In this document: piece by piece, positions 1 through 7,485 of the stretch
Position numbering within the stretch: the stretch's first letter is position 1
Layout: every line of letters starts with the position of its first letter
DNA from: Streptomyces sp. NBC_00285
GTDB taxonomy: Bacteria > Actinomycetota > Actinomycetes > Streptomycetales > Streptomycetaceae
NCBI RefSeq assembly: GCF_036174265.1
Contig: NZ_CP108055.1
Coordinates: forward strand, 8,742,001-8,806,000
Direction: 5' to 3'
Length of the DNA stretch: 64,000 nt
Translations under genes and position numbers: made by a program
The notes under the pieces: model-generated
Database searches by the model: none
Seen by the model: the letters and a program-made list of their open reading frames with translations, nothing else
Told to the model about the DNA's origin: nothing

Positions 1-146
1 CCAACGTGGTGACCACGGAGAACTCCGACTGGGCGACCAACTGCCCCGAGTACAAGGTGACCGCCGTACAGGTGGCGCTCGCCCGCCCCGACCGGTCGAG
101 CGGGACCGAAGCCGCCGGCAACGACCTCGTGACGGTGGTGGACTGA
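1..146 (+). CDS. Formate dehydrogenase alpha subunit, C-terminal end (partial)
   Basis: This is the last 47 codons of a gene that begins before the window, read in the frame starting at base 3 and ending at TGA 144-146. The tail contains NSDWATNCPEYKVTAVQV, a pattern I recognise from the C-terminal molybdopterin-dinucleotide-binding domain of NAD-dependent formate dehydrogenase alpha subunits. The next gene encodes the delta subunit of the same enzyme and starts two bases after this stop, so the two are almost certainly co-translated. In the context of the oxalate genes downstream, the enzyme would oxidise formate released from formyl-CoA. Only the tail is visible, so cofactor ligands cannot be checked. 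Confidence 0.8.
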   Translation, partial: NVVTTENSDWATNCPEYKVTAVQVALARPDRSSGTEAAGNDLVTVVD

Positions 147-147
147 G

Positions 148-360
148 ATGACAGCGACCGTGCCGTCTGAGTGCAGGATGGCCAACGACATCGCCAGGAA
201 CCTCGGACACCTGCCGGGGGAGGAGGCGGCGGAGGCGATTGCCGGCCACATCGGCAGGTTCTGGGACCCGCGTATGCGCTCACGGCTCCACGAGTTCGTG
301 GATGCCGGAGCGGAGGGCCTGGACCCCCTGGTGGTCGCCGCCGTGAAACTACTGCGCTGA
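148..360 (+). CDS. fdsD: NAD-dependent formate dehydrogenase delta subunit
   Basis: A 70-residue protein with the FdsD signature: a short MAND-type N-terminal helix, then GHIGRFWDPRMRSRL and a final AEGLDPLVVAAV segment. FdsD is a small accessory subunit of soluble molybdenum NAD+-dependent formate dehydrogenases (FdsGBACD), thought to help assembly or cofactor handling. ATG 148 follows the alpha-subunit stop (144-146) by a single base, which fits translational coupling. It appears to be the last gene of the formate dehydrogenase operon, since the next gene is a LysR regulator with its own ribosome-binding site 120 bases on. Confidence 0.85.
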   Translation: MTATVPSECRMANDIARNLGHLPGEEAAEAIAGHIGRFWDPRMRSRLHEFVDAGAEGLDPLVVAAVKLLR

Positions 361-412
361 GCCGGGAGAGGGATGACTCCTGCGGGCCGCCCGGGACTGT
401 ACACGCCTGACG

Positions 413-430
413 AATACTGCATACAGTATT
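413..430. promoter_or_regulatory. Perfect inverted repeat, operator-like
   Basis: AATACTG-CATA-CAGTATT: 7-base arms with a 4-base spacer, in an AT-rich island between fdsD and the LysR gene. A related 20-bp near-palindrome lies upstream of the PAS gene (7171-7190); half-sites of both fit G-W-A-K-A-C-W-G. The pair suggests one regulator acting on both ends of the oxalate/formate locus. The regulator is not identified. Confidence 0.55.
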
Positions 431-483
431 TGTCGGTGACCGTCTGCGGTCCCGGCACGGCCCGGCGAGAGAAGGAGCCGTTC

Positions 484-1416
484 ATGCTGTTCCGGCAGCT
501 CGAATACTTCGTGGCGGTGGCGAGGGAGAGGCATTTCGCGCGGGCCGCGGAGTCCTGCTACGTCTCCCAGCCCGCGCTCTCGGCGGCGATCGCCAAACTG
601 GAGCGGGAGCTGAACGTCACGCTCATCAACCGCGGGCACAACTACCAGGGCCTCACTCCAGAGGGGGAGCGGCTCGTGGTGTGGGCCAAGCGGATCCTCG
701 CCGAACAGGACGCCTTCAAGGCCGAGGTGGCCGCCGTGCAGTCGGGCATCACGGGGACCCTCCGGCTCGGCACGGACCCCACCGCGTCCACGACCCTTGC
801 GCTCCCCGTGGCCGCCTTCTGCGCGGCGCACCCGCTGGCCAAGGTCCAGGTCCGCTCCCGGCTGTCGACCAAGGAACTCCACCGTCAGCTGCGCGACTAC
901 GAACTCGACGTGGCCATCGCCCACTTCGACCCCGACGACCAGGAAGGCCTCCAGGTCGTACCCCTCTACCAGGAGCGGTACATGCTGCTGGTCTCCGACG
1001 ACCAGCTGGTGTCCCAGAGCCCCACCATGACCTGGGCGGACGCGGCCGAACTGCCCCTCGCCCTCCTCACGCCCGACATGCGGATCCGGCAGATCGTCGA
1101 CACGGTCTTCGCGGAGAAGGGGTTCGTGGTGACCCCGCAGGTCGAGACGGACTCGATCGCCTCGCTCTACGCGCACGTGGGCGGCGGCGGCTGGGCGAGC
1201 ATCGTGCCGCACACCTGGCTGCGCGCCATGCCCGTCGTGGGCCGGACGCGCGCGCTGCCGCTGGTCGATCCGGAGGCCGGCGCCCAGGTCTCGGTGGCGA
1301 TCCACGCGGCGACCCCGGGTTCGGTCGCCGCCAGGGCGTTCGTCAACGCGGCGACGAGCCTGTCGTTGGACGACTTCTTCGGCCGCCCGCTCGCCCCGGA
1401 ACACCGGGTGCGCTGA
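484..1416 (+). CDS. LysR-family transcriptional regulator
   Basis: A 310-residue LysR regulator. The N-terminal winged helix reads MLFRQLEYFVAVARE followed by a FARAAESCYVSQPALSAAI recognition region; the rest is the usual substrate-binding-like effector domain, and the length is normal. ATG 484 is chosen because AAGGAG (472-477) sits 6 bases upstream; in-frame codons further upstream lie in the operator region. It lies between formate dehydrogenase genes and a divergent oxalate ligase/oxalyl-CoA decarboxylase pair whose shared promoter holds two ATAG-N7-CTAT-type boxes (3398-3462), so regulation of formate or oxalate use is the natural inference. LysR proteins controlling fds operons are known in Cupriavidus (FdsR). 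Confidence 0.9.
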   Translation: MLFRQLEYFVAVARERHFARAAESCYVSQPALSAAIAKLERELNVTLINRGHNYQGLTPEGERLVVWAKRILAEQDAFKAEVAAVQSGITGTLRLGTDPTASTTLALPVAAFCAAHPLAKVQVRSRLSTKELHRQLRDYELDVAIAHFDPDDQEGLQVVPLYQERYMLLVSDDQLVSQSPTMTWADAAELPLALLTPDMRIRQIVDTVFAEKGFVVTPQVETDSIASLYAHVGGGGWASIVPHTWLRAMPVVGRTRALPLVDPEAGAQVSVAIHAATPGSVAARAFVNAATSLSLDDFFGRPLAPEHRVR

Positions 1417-1479
1417 GCCGGCCGGCCACTGCCCTCGCTCGCGACCCGACCCAAGCACACCCTCCCCCGACCCCGGCCG

Positions 1480-1720
1480 CCCTGCCTTCGGACCTCTCAC
1501 ACCAGCCTGTCCTGACGGCGCATACGGAGCCCGTACGGCCTTCCGGTCCAGGGACCCCGGACGCCCTGTCCTCGGACCTCTCGCACCAGCCTGTCCTGAC
1601 GGCGCATACGGAGCCCGTACGGCCTTCCGGTCCAGGGACCCGGCCGCCCTGTCCTCGGACCTCTCGCAAGTGGCCTGCCATCACGGCGCATACCGAGCCT
1701 GTACGGCCTTCCGGTCCAGC
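1480..1720. repeat. Three tandem copies of an 83-84 bp unit derived from a gene end
   Basis: The unit recurs with starts 84 and 83 bases apart (GGACCTCTC at 1490, 1574 and 1657). The third, more diverged copy contains the last codons and stop (1681-1683) of the minus-strand CoA ligase gene. Copies one and two repeat that coding end in the same orientation (LDRKAV followed by YAP) beyond the stop. The array separates two convergent genes and looks like tandem duplication of a gene 3-prime end. Confidence 0.85.
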
Positions 1721-3306
1721 CCTCCCTTGGCCGTGTACGGCAATGCCGCGACCACTTCGAGCCGCTCGGGCACCTCGAACGCGGCCAGCCGCTCACGGCA
1801 GTACCGCAGGATCTCCTCGCGCCCGGCGCCGTCACCCCCGCGCACCACCACAGCGGCCCCGACCCGCTGGCCGTACACCGCGTCGGGCACCGCGAACACG
1901 GCCGCCTCCGCGACTCCCGGGCAGCCGGCGAGGACGTCCTCGACATGCTCGGGTGAGATCTTCTCCCCGCCCCGGTTGATGAGGTTCTTGATCCGTCCGG
2001 TCAACGACAGGTACCCGTCCTCGTCCAGCGTGCCCAGGTCACCGGTGCGCAGCCAGCCGTCGACGAAGGTGCGCGCCGACTCCGCGCCCGCGGCGAGATA
2101 TCCGCGGGCGACGGTGGGCCCCTGCACCCACACCTCGCCCTCGACGCCCACCGGGCAGGACCGCCCGCTCCGGTCGACGACCCGGACCTCGACCCCGGTC
2201 GGCCGTCCGACCGATCCCTGCCGGAGGGCTCCCCGCTGCGGAAGGGGTTCGCTGGCCGCCTGGTGGGAGGACTCGGTCATCCCGTACGCGGACAGCAGCG
2301 GTGCGCCGAACGTGCGTTCCAGGGCCCGCCCCGTCGCAGTGTTGAGGGGCGCGCTGCAACTGCGGACGAACCGCAACGGCGGTGCCTGCGGCCCCGCACA
2401 CTCCCCCTCCGATCCCTCCGATCCCTCCGATCCCTCTGACCCCTCCGCCCCTTCCGACCGCTCCAGGAGGATCTCGTGAATGGCCGGTACCGCGGTGAAC
2501 CAGGTGGCGGCCACGGCCCGCATGTCACCCCAGAACGTGCTCGCCGAGAACCGTCCCCGCTCGGGCAGCAGCACACAGCCCCCGCTCGCGAGGGACGCCA
2601 GCAGCGCTGCGAACAGTCCGTGCCCGTGAAACAACGGCATCACCGCGACCGTCGCGTCCCCGGGCCCCAACTCGTAGGTGGCGCAGATGTTCTGAAGGGA
2701 GGCGGCCACGTTGGCGTGGGTCAGGGGGACCATCTTCGCCCGGTCGGTGGTGCCGGCGGTGAACAGCACGAGGGCGTCGAGGTCCGACAACTCACTTGCC
2801 GCACCGAGGCCTTGAGGCACACCGCAGGCGCCGGTCTCGAGTACGACCGCCGCCGCGCCCGCGCGGGAGACGTCCACCCGCAGCGACCACACGGGCACCG
2901 GCAACGTGCCACCGGACACCGACGGGCCCACCAGGACGACACGCGCCCCCAACGCCACCAAGCGCGCGGAGAGTTGGGACTCCGGCAGCGCGGGATCGAG
3001 CGGAGCCGTGACGAGCCCGGCCCGCGCGGCACCGAGCAGCCCGACGACGAACTCCGCGGTGTTGGCGCAGACCAGAGCGACGGCGTCACCGCGGCGCAGC
3101 CCCGCGCCGGCGAGCCGGGCGGCCACGTCGTCGGCAAGGGACGCGAGCGCCCGGTACGACAGGTGTACGCGTTCGCCGGTCACCACCAGGGCCCGGGCGT
3201 AAGGGCGTTCACGTACCTGCCGGTCGAGGAGATCGACGAGGCCCGTCATGTCCGGAGGCCGGTATCGGTTCGCGTCGCGCACGGATGCCGCGGCCGGAAC
3301 GGCCAT
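1681..3306 (-). CDS. Oxalate-CoA ligase (AAE3-like acyl-CoA synthetase)
   Basis: A 541-residue ANL-superfamily adenylate-forming enzyme. It resembles the plant/yeast oxalyl-CoA synthetases AAE3/Pcs60 along its length: VMPLFHGHGL, GRFSASTFW, a TWFTAVPAIH segment, LRFVRSCSAPL, AYGMTESSH, WLRTGDLG and INRGGEKISPEHVE. The phosphate-binding loop is LFTAGTTDRAKMV, lacking the usual Pro-Lys-Gly but keeping the lysine. It would activate oxalate to oxalyl-CoA with ATP, supplying the divergent oxc gene. Start at 3306 follows a GAGGGGG stretch; Met20 is an alternative. A surface loop carries a Gly-Ser-Glu repeat array (2411-2464). Specificity for oxalate is inferred from similarity and context. Confidence 0.8.
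   Translation of the reverse strand: MAVPAAASVRDANRYRPPDMTGLVDLLDRQVRERPYARALVVTGERVHLSYRALASLADDVAARLAGAGLRRGDAVALVCANTAEFVVGLLGAARAGLVTAPLDPALPESQLSARLVALGARVVLVGPSVSGGTLPVPVWSLRVDVSRAGAAAVVLETGACGVPQGLGAASELSDLDALVLFTAGTTDRAKMVPLTHANVAASLQNICATYELGPGDATVAVMPLFHGHGLFAALLASLASGGCVLLPERGRFSASTFWGDMRAVAATWFTAVPAIHEILLERSEGAEGSEGSEGSEGSEGECAGPQAPPLRFVRSCSAPLNTATGRALERTFGAPLLSAYGMTESSHQAASEPLPQRGALRQGSVGRPTGVEVRVVDRSGRSCPVGVEGEVWVQGPTVARGYLAAGAESARTFVDGWLRTGDLGTLDEDGYLSLTGRIKNLINRGGEKISPEHVEDVLAGCPGVAEAAVFAVPDAVYGQRVGAAVVVRGGDGAGREEILRYCRERLAAFEVPERLEVVAALPYTAKGGLDRKAVQARYAP
2411..2464. repeat. In-frame 9-bp repeat array coding Gly-Ser-Glu units
   Basis: Six 9-bp units of the form GATCCCTCC, three of them nearly identical, encode on the minus strand a run of GSE/GAE triplets. 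They sit between the TWFTAVPAIHEIL helix and the LRFVRSCSA strand of the CoA ligase, where AAE3-type enzymes have a short exposed loop. The array is in frame and probably length-variable by slippage. Confidence 0.8.
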
Positions 3307-3397
3307 GACCCCACCCCCTCACGCAGGTCCGATGAAACATCCTCTGCGAGCGTGCGGTGGCCCCTGGCCCGCGTCCAATACCCACTGGCGAACGCCC

Positions 3398-3462
3398 GAT
3401 AGCAGCTGTCTATCAAGGCAGTTGCGACGCCCCTCACCAGCTGTCGATAGATGCTGCTTATC
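3398..3462. promoter_or_regulatory. Two LysR-type boxes in the divergent ligase/oxc promoter
   Basis: GATAG-N7-CTATC at 3398-3414 and GATAG-N7-TTATC at 3446-3462, centres 48 bp apart. Both contain the T-N11-A core of LysR-family boxes. They lie in the 254-bp gap between the minus-strand CoA ligase and oxc, so one regulator could control both directions; the LysR protein at 484-1416 is the obvious candidate. Confidence 0.6.
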
Positions 3463-3560
3463 GGCTGGTCGCCGATGGGTCTTGGACGCGGCCGAGCGGG
3501 CTGCGGATGGTGAGAGGAGTAGCCGCTCCGGCAGGACCTGCCCAAGGAGGACCTCGGACC

Positions 3561-5309
3561 ATGACCGCCCCCTCGACACTGGAGACCGCGGCAGCAGCCG
3601 ACGTTCCGACCGAGCTCACCGACGGGTACCACCTGGTTGTCGACGCGCTCAGGATGAACGACGTCGACACCATCTACGGAGTGGTCGGCATCCCGATCAC
3701 CGACCTGGCCCGTCTCGCCCAGGCGCAGGGCATCCGCTACATCGGATTCCGGCACGAGAGCAACGCCGGACACGCGGCGGCCATCGCCGGCTACCTCAAC
3801 AAGAAGCCCGGCGTGGCCCTCACGGTGTCGGCACCGGGCTTCCTCAACGGCCTGGTCGCGCTGGCGAACGCCACCACCAACTGCTTCCCCATGGTCCAGA
3901 TATCCGGCTCCAGCGAGCGCCACCTCGTCGACCTCAAACAGGGCGACTACGAGGAGATGGACCAGCTCGCCGCGGCCCAGCCGTTCGTCAAGGCCGCATA
4001 CCGGGTCGGCCGGGTGGAGGACATCGGCCGGGGCATCGCCCGCGCGCTGCGCACCGCCGCCTCCGGGCGTCCCGGCGGCGTCTACCTCGACATCCCGGCC
4101 GCGGTGCTCGGTTCCGTCCTGCCCAAGGCGGAGGGCGACCGGACGTTGAGCCGCCTGGTCGACCCCGCGCCGCGCCAACTGCCGGCACCGGAGGCCGTGG
4201 ACCGCGCGATCGAGCTACTGGCAGGCGCCGAACGGCCGTTGGTCGTGCTGGGCAAGGGAGCCGCGTACGCCCAAGCCGACGCCAAGGTACGGGAGTTCAT
4301 CGAGTCCACCGGCATCCCGTACGTGCCGATGTCGATGGCGAAGGGTCTGCTGCCCGACGACCACCCGCAGTCGGCCGCCACCGCCCGTTCCCTGGCGCTG
4401 AAGAAGGCCGATGTCGTGATGCTGGTCGGCGCCCGCCTCAACTGGCTTCTGGGGCACGGCCGGACGGGGTGGAACCCGGACGCCAAGTTCGTCCAGATCG
4501 ACATCGACCCCAAGGAGATGGACAGCAACCAGCCCATCGCCGCCCCGCTCGTCGGTGACATCGAGTCGGTGCTCGACGCGCTCGCCGAGCGCACCAAGCC
4601 CGGCCGGATCGCGGCGCCTTCGGCCTGGCGCGAGGAACTCGAGGCGCGCTCGGCGCAGAACGTCGCGAAGATGGCCGAGCGCCTGCAGGCCGACCCGCAC
4701 CCCATGCAGTTCATGGGCGCCCTGAAGGCCGTACGCGACGTCGTGCACCAGCACCCGCAGACGTACATCGTCAACGAGGGCGCCAACGCGCTGGACATCG
4801 CGCGCAACGTCATCGACATGCACGTACCGCGCCACCGTCTCGACAGCGGCACCTGGGGTGTCATGGGCATCGGCATGGGCTATGCGATCGCCGCCGCCGT
4901 CGAGAGCGGCGCCCCGGTTGTGGCCATCGAGGGCGACAGCGCCTTCGGGTTCAGCGGTATCGAGATCGAGACGATCTGCCGCTACAAGCTGCCCGTCGTC
5001 ACCGTGATCATGAACAACGGCGGTGTCTACCGCGGCGACGACACCAATCCGTACGACGACGCCCCCTCGCCCACCACCCTCATGTCGGCGGCCCGCCACG
5101 ACCTGCTGATCGAGGCGTTCGGCGGCAAGGGCTACCGGGTCACCACCCCCGCCGAGCTCACCGCCGCCCTCACCGAGGCGCTCGCCTCCGGCGGCCCGGC
5201 GCTCATCGACTGCGTGATCGATCCCTCGGCCGGCACCGAGAGCGGCCACATCTCGCACCTCAACCCCAAGGGCATCACCGTCGGCAACATCACGCCGGCG
5301 AAGAAGTGA
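3561..5309 (+). CDS. oxc: Oxalyl-CoA decarboxylase
   Basis: A 582-residue thiamine-diphosphate enzyme converting oxalyl-CoA to formyl-CoA and CO2. The N-terminal Pyr domain has the cofactor-activating glutamate in [17 protein letters not shown] (Glu66), and the C-terminal PP domain has the GDSAFG...NNGG thiamine-diphosphate motif beginning near residue 458. [13 protein letters not shown] and [11 protein letters not shown] are characteristic of oxalyl-CoA decarboxylases rather than acetolactate synthases. ATG 3561 is preceded by AAGGAGG (3544-3550). It is followed after 79 bases by frc, the enzyme that regenerates oxalyl-CoA, so the pair probably forms one transcript ending at the 6658-6695 hairpin. 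Confidence 0.95.
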   Translation: MTAPSTLETAAAADVPTELTDGYHLVVDALRMNDVDTIYGVVGIPITDLARLAQAQGIRYIGFRHESNAGHAAAIAGYLNKKPGVALTVSAPGFLNGLVALANATTNCFPMVQISGSSERHLVDLKQGDYEEMDQLAAAQPFVKAAYRVGRVEDIGRGIARALRTAASGRPGGVYLDIPAAVLGSVLPKAEGDRTLSRLVDPAPRQLPAPEAVDRAIELLAGAERPLVVLGKGAAYAQADAKVREFIESTGIPYVPMSMAKGLLPDDHPQSAATARSLALKKADVVMLVGARLNWLLGHGRTGWNPDAKFVQIDIDPKEMDSNQPIAAPLVGDIESVLDALAERTKPGRIAAPSAWREELEARSAQNVAKMAERLQADPHPMQFMGALKAVRDVVHQHPQTYIVNEGANALDIARNVIDMHVPRHRLDSGTWGVMGIGMGYAIAAAVESGAPVVAIEGDSAFGFSGIEIETICRYKLPVVTVIMNNGGVYRGDDTNPYDDAPSPTTLMSAARHDLLIEAFGGKGYRVTTPAELTAALTEALASGGPALIDCVIDPSAGTESGHISHLNPKGITVGNITPAKK

Positions 5310-5388
5310 CCCGCCCGCACCCCGAGTTCCCTCCCTCACGTCCCGAACTCCCGCTGCGCACGCGCACGTTCACGATAAGGAAGCAGAC

Positions 5389-6645
5389 ATGAGTGAAAAG
5401 CCGCTCGCCGGAATCAAGGTGATCGACTTCACCGGGGTCCAGGCCGGTCCCGCCTGCACGCAGTTGCTCGCCTGGTTCGGCGCCGACGTCCTGAAGGTGG
5501 AGCGCCCCAACGGGGGCGACGTCACGCGCAAGCAGCTGCGGGACATCGAGGACCTCGACGCGCTGTACTTCACGATGCTCAACAGCAACAAGCGCTCTCT
5601 TGCCATCAACACCAAGACCGCCGAGGGTCTGGAGGTCCTGGAGAAGCTGATCACGGACGCCGACGTGCTGGTGGAGAACTTCGCCCCGGGCGCCCTGGAC
5701 CGCATGGGCCTGACCTGGGAGCGCATCCAGGAACTGAACCCGCGTCTGGTCTTCGGCTCGGTCAAGGGCTTCAACGACCAGTCCTCCTGGAACGACCTCA
5801 AGGTCTACGAGAACGTCGCCCAGTGCGCGGGCGGCGCCGCCTCCACCACCGGCTTCTGGGACGGCCCGCCGACCATCTCGGGCGGTGCTCTCGGTGACAC
5901 CAACACCGGGATGCACCTGGCCATCGGCATCCTCACCGCGATCATCGACCGTGGCAGGACAGGCCGGGGCCAGAAGGTGTCCGTGTCGATGCAGGACGCC
6001 GTGCTCAACCTCTGCCGCGTCAAGCTGCGCGACCAGCAGCGCCTGGAGCGGGTCGGTCACCTGGAGGAGTACCCGCAGTACCCCAACGGCGAGTTCACCG
6101 ACGTGGTGCCGCGCGGCGGCAACGCGGGCGGCGGCGGCCAGCCCGGCTGGGTGCTCAAGTGCAAGGGCTGGGAGACCGACCCGAACGCGTACATCTACTT
6201 CACCGTCCAGGAGCAGAACTGGAAGCGCACCGCCGAGGTGATCGGCCGCCCCGAGTGGGCCCAGCACCCGGAGTACGCCACCGCGCGCGCCCGTCAGTCG
6301 CACATCTTCGAGATCTTCGAGGAGATCGAGAAGTGGCTCGCGGACAAGACCAAGTACGAGGCGGTCAACATTCTGCGTGAGTGGGAGGTGCCCTGCGCCC
6401 CGGTGATGAGCATGAAGGAGCTCGCCTACGACGAGGACCTGCGCAAGAGCGGCACCGTCGTCGAGGTCGAGCAGAAGGGCCGGGGCACCTATCTGACCGT
6501 CGGCAGCCCGGTGAAGTTCTCGTCCTTCCAGCCGGACATCGTGGGCGCCCCGCTCTTGGGCGAGCACAGCTCCGAGGTCCTGGTCGAACTCGGCTACGAC
6601 GAGGAGACCATCGGCCGGCTGAAGGAGAGCGGGGTCATCGTCTGA
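5389..6645 (+). CDS. frc: Formyl-CoA:oxalate CoA-transferase
   Basis: A 418-residue class III (CaiB/BaiF) CoA-transferase that moves CoA from formyl-CoA to oxalate. The catalytic aspartate is Asp170 in [11 protein letters not shown], matching Asp169 of the Oxalobacter enzyme, and the mobile glycine loop is present as [12 protein letters not shown]. The sequence [21 protein letters not shown] is also family-typical. ATG 5389 has an AAGGAA Shine-Dalgarno. With oxc it forms the CoA-cycling core of oxalate catabolism; the released formate would go to the dehydrogenase at the left edge. A 17-bp perfect hairpin closes the transcript just downstream. Confidence 0.95.
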   Translation: MSEKPLAGIKVIDFTGVQAGPACTQLLAWFGADVLKVERPNGGDVTRKQLRDIEDLDALYFTMLNSNKRSLAINTKTAEGLEVLEKLITDADVLVENFAPGALDRMGLTWERIQELNPRLVFGSVKGFNDQSSWNDLKVYENVAQCAGGAASTTGFWDGPPTISGGALGDTNTGMHLAIGILTAIIDRGRTGRGQKVSVSMQDAVLNLCRVKLRDQQRLERVGHLEEYPQYPNGEFTDVVPRGGNAGGGGQPGWVLKCKGWETDPNAYIYFTVQEQNWKRTAEVIGRPEWAQHPEYATARARQSHIFEIFEEIEKWLADKTKYEAVNILREWEVPCAPVMSMKELAYDEDLRKSGTVVEVEQKGRGTYLTVGSPVKFSSFQPDIVGAPLLGEHSSEVLVELGYDEETIGRLKESGVIV

Positions 6646-6657
6646 CGTGGAACGACG

Positions 6658-6695
6658 CGCAAGCGGCCGTGGCCCGGAGGCCACGGCCGCTTGCG
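6658..6695. terminator. Perfect 17-bp hairpin between convergent frc and PAS genes
   Basis: Arms 6658-6674 and 6679-6695 pair perfectly around a CGGA tetraloop, 13 bases after the frc stop. There is no T-tract, as is usual in this genus. It can serve both frc (+) and the convergent PAS gene (-). Confidence 0.85.
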
Positions 6696-6711
6696 TGCTG
6701 TCCGGTGGGAC

Positions 6712-7137
6712 TCAGACCGAGGCTTCGGACCGCCGCCGCATCAGCTCCCGCTCCCGCTCGCGGCGCGCGGTGACGTCCCGGACGACCGCGCCGCAGTAGC
6801 TGCTGCCGTCGGGGCCCGACAGCAGGACCACGCTGAACTCGATGGAGAGTCTGCGGCCGTCCGCCGCCAGCGCCGGCACGTTCAGCAGGTCCGCTTCCCC
6901 GTACTTGCTGTATCCCCGCTCCATGGCGGCCTCGAAGCCGTCCTGGTGCCGCTTGCGGTGCCTCTCGGGGATGATGACGTCCAGACTTCGACCCGCCACG
7001 TCGGCAGCCGGGAACCCGAAGATGCGCTCCGCACCCCGGTTCCAGTAGCGGATCAGCCCCTCGCTGTCGGTGATCACTATGCCGTCGGGCGCCTGGGCCG
7101 CCATGCCCAGCACCACCGCGGAATCCAGATCTTCCAT
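6712..7137 (-). CDS. Single-domain PAS (S-box) sensor protein
   Basis: A 141-residue protein that is essentially one PAS domain. It has DGIVITDSEGLIRYWNRGAE at the start, the FGFPAADVAGRSL helix, PERHR, and a C-terminal GAVVRDVTARR followed by a charged helix RERERELMRRR. It has no kinase, cyclase or DNA-binding domain, so it probably works by partner binding or by holding a ligand or cofactor. GGAGG lies just upstream of the ATG. It converges on frc, and its promoter has a near-palindrome related to the one upstream of the LysR gene, which suggests it belongs to the oxalate/formate regulon. The signal sensed is unknown. Confidence 0.85.
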   Translation of the reverse strand: MEDLDSAVVLGMAAQAPDGIVITDSEGLIRYWNRGAERIFGFPAADVAGRSLDVIIPERHRKRHQDGFEAAMERGYSKYGEADLLNVPALAADGRRLSIEFSVVLLSGPDGSSYCGAVVRDVTARRERERELMRRRSEASV

Positions 7138-7170
7138 GTCGCCTCCGAGACGGAGTCATTGGTGGCGATA

Positions 7171-7190
7171 GTATACAGAATTCAGTCTAC
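7171..7190. promoter_or_regulatory. 20-bp near-palindrome upstream of the PAS gene
   Basis: GTATACAG-AATT-CAGTCTAC; arms match at 6 of 8 positions. Same half-site pattern and 4-base spacer as the perfect repeat at 413-430. It lies 34 bases upstream of the PAS start codon, where a repressor site would be expected. Confidence 0.5.
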
Positions 7191-7296
7191 ATGTCCTCTG
7201 TGCGGGGCGGATATGCAGGTGAAGGGCACCCCCAAAGCTTGGTATTGTTGTCCCTGTCGCCGCCGGGAACACTCCTGGCCGGGCGGCAGACACCTT

Positions 7297-7384
7297 GTCC
7301 GGGTGGCGGAATGGCAGACGCGCTAGCTTGAGGTGCTAGTGCCCTTTATCGGGCGTGGGGGTTCAAGTCCCCCCTCGGACACCA
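7297..7384 (+). tRNA. tRNA-Leu(GAG), CCA encoded
   Basis: Acceptor arms GTCCGGG and CTCGGAC pair (one G-U), followed by discriminator A and an encoded CCA (7382-7384). The anticodon stem CTAGC/GCTAG encloses the loop TTGAGGT, giving anticodon GAG at 7330-7332, which reads CUC/CUU leucine codons. A long variable arm (GCCC...GGGC) and a T-loop with GTTCAAG confirm a class II tRNA-Leu. It is followed by a strong terminator, so it is a single-tRNA transcript. Confidence 0.97.
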
Positions 7385-7389
7385 CAAGT

Positions 7390-7415
7390 AAGACCCCACT
7401 TCGTGTGGGGTCTTT
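7390..7415 (+). terminator. Rho-independent terminator of tRNA-Leu
   Basis: AAGACCCCAC / GTGGGGTCTT form a perfect 10-bp stem (7390-7399 with 7405-7414) around TTCGT, ending in TTT, five bases after the CCA end of the tRNA. Confidence 0.92.
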
Positions 7416-7485
7416 CGCGTTACGGCCCGAGCGGCGCCCTTAATTCGGTTGACCCGGCCCGCCCGCCGGGGGCTCAATACCCGGC

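Noticed and set aside
3307..3560. Small ORF upstream of oxc continuing the oxc frame to 3357
   Set aside because: The frame runs through the LysR boxes without a ribosome-binding site, while AAGGAGG marks ATG 3561.
7297..7451. tRNA-Leu 3-prime end as an integrated-element attachment site
   Set aside because: No integrase, no duplicated tRNA end and no element-like genes follow; the 16-base repeat at 7436 does not overlap the tRNA.
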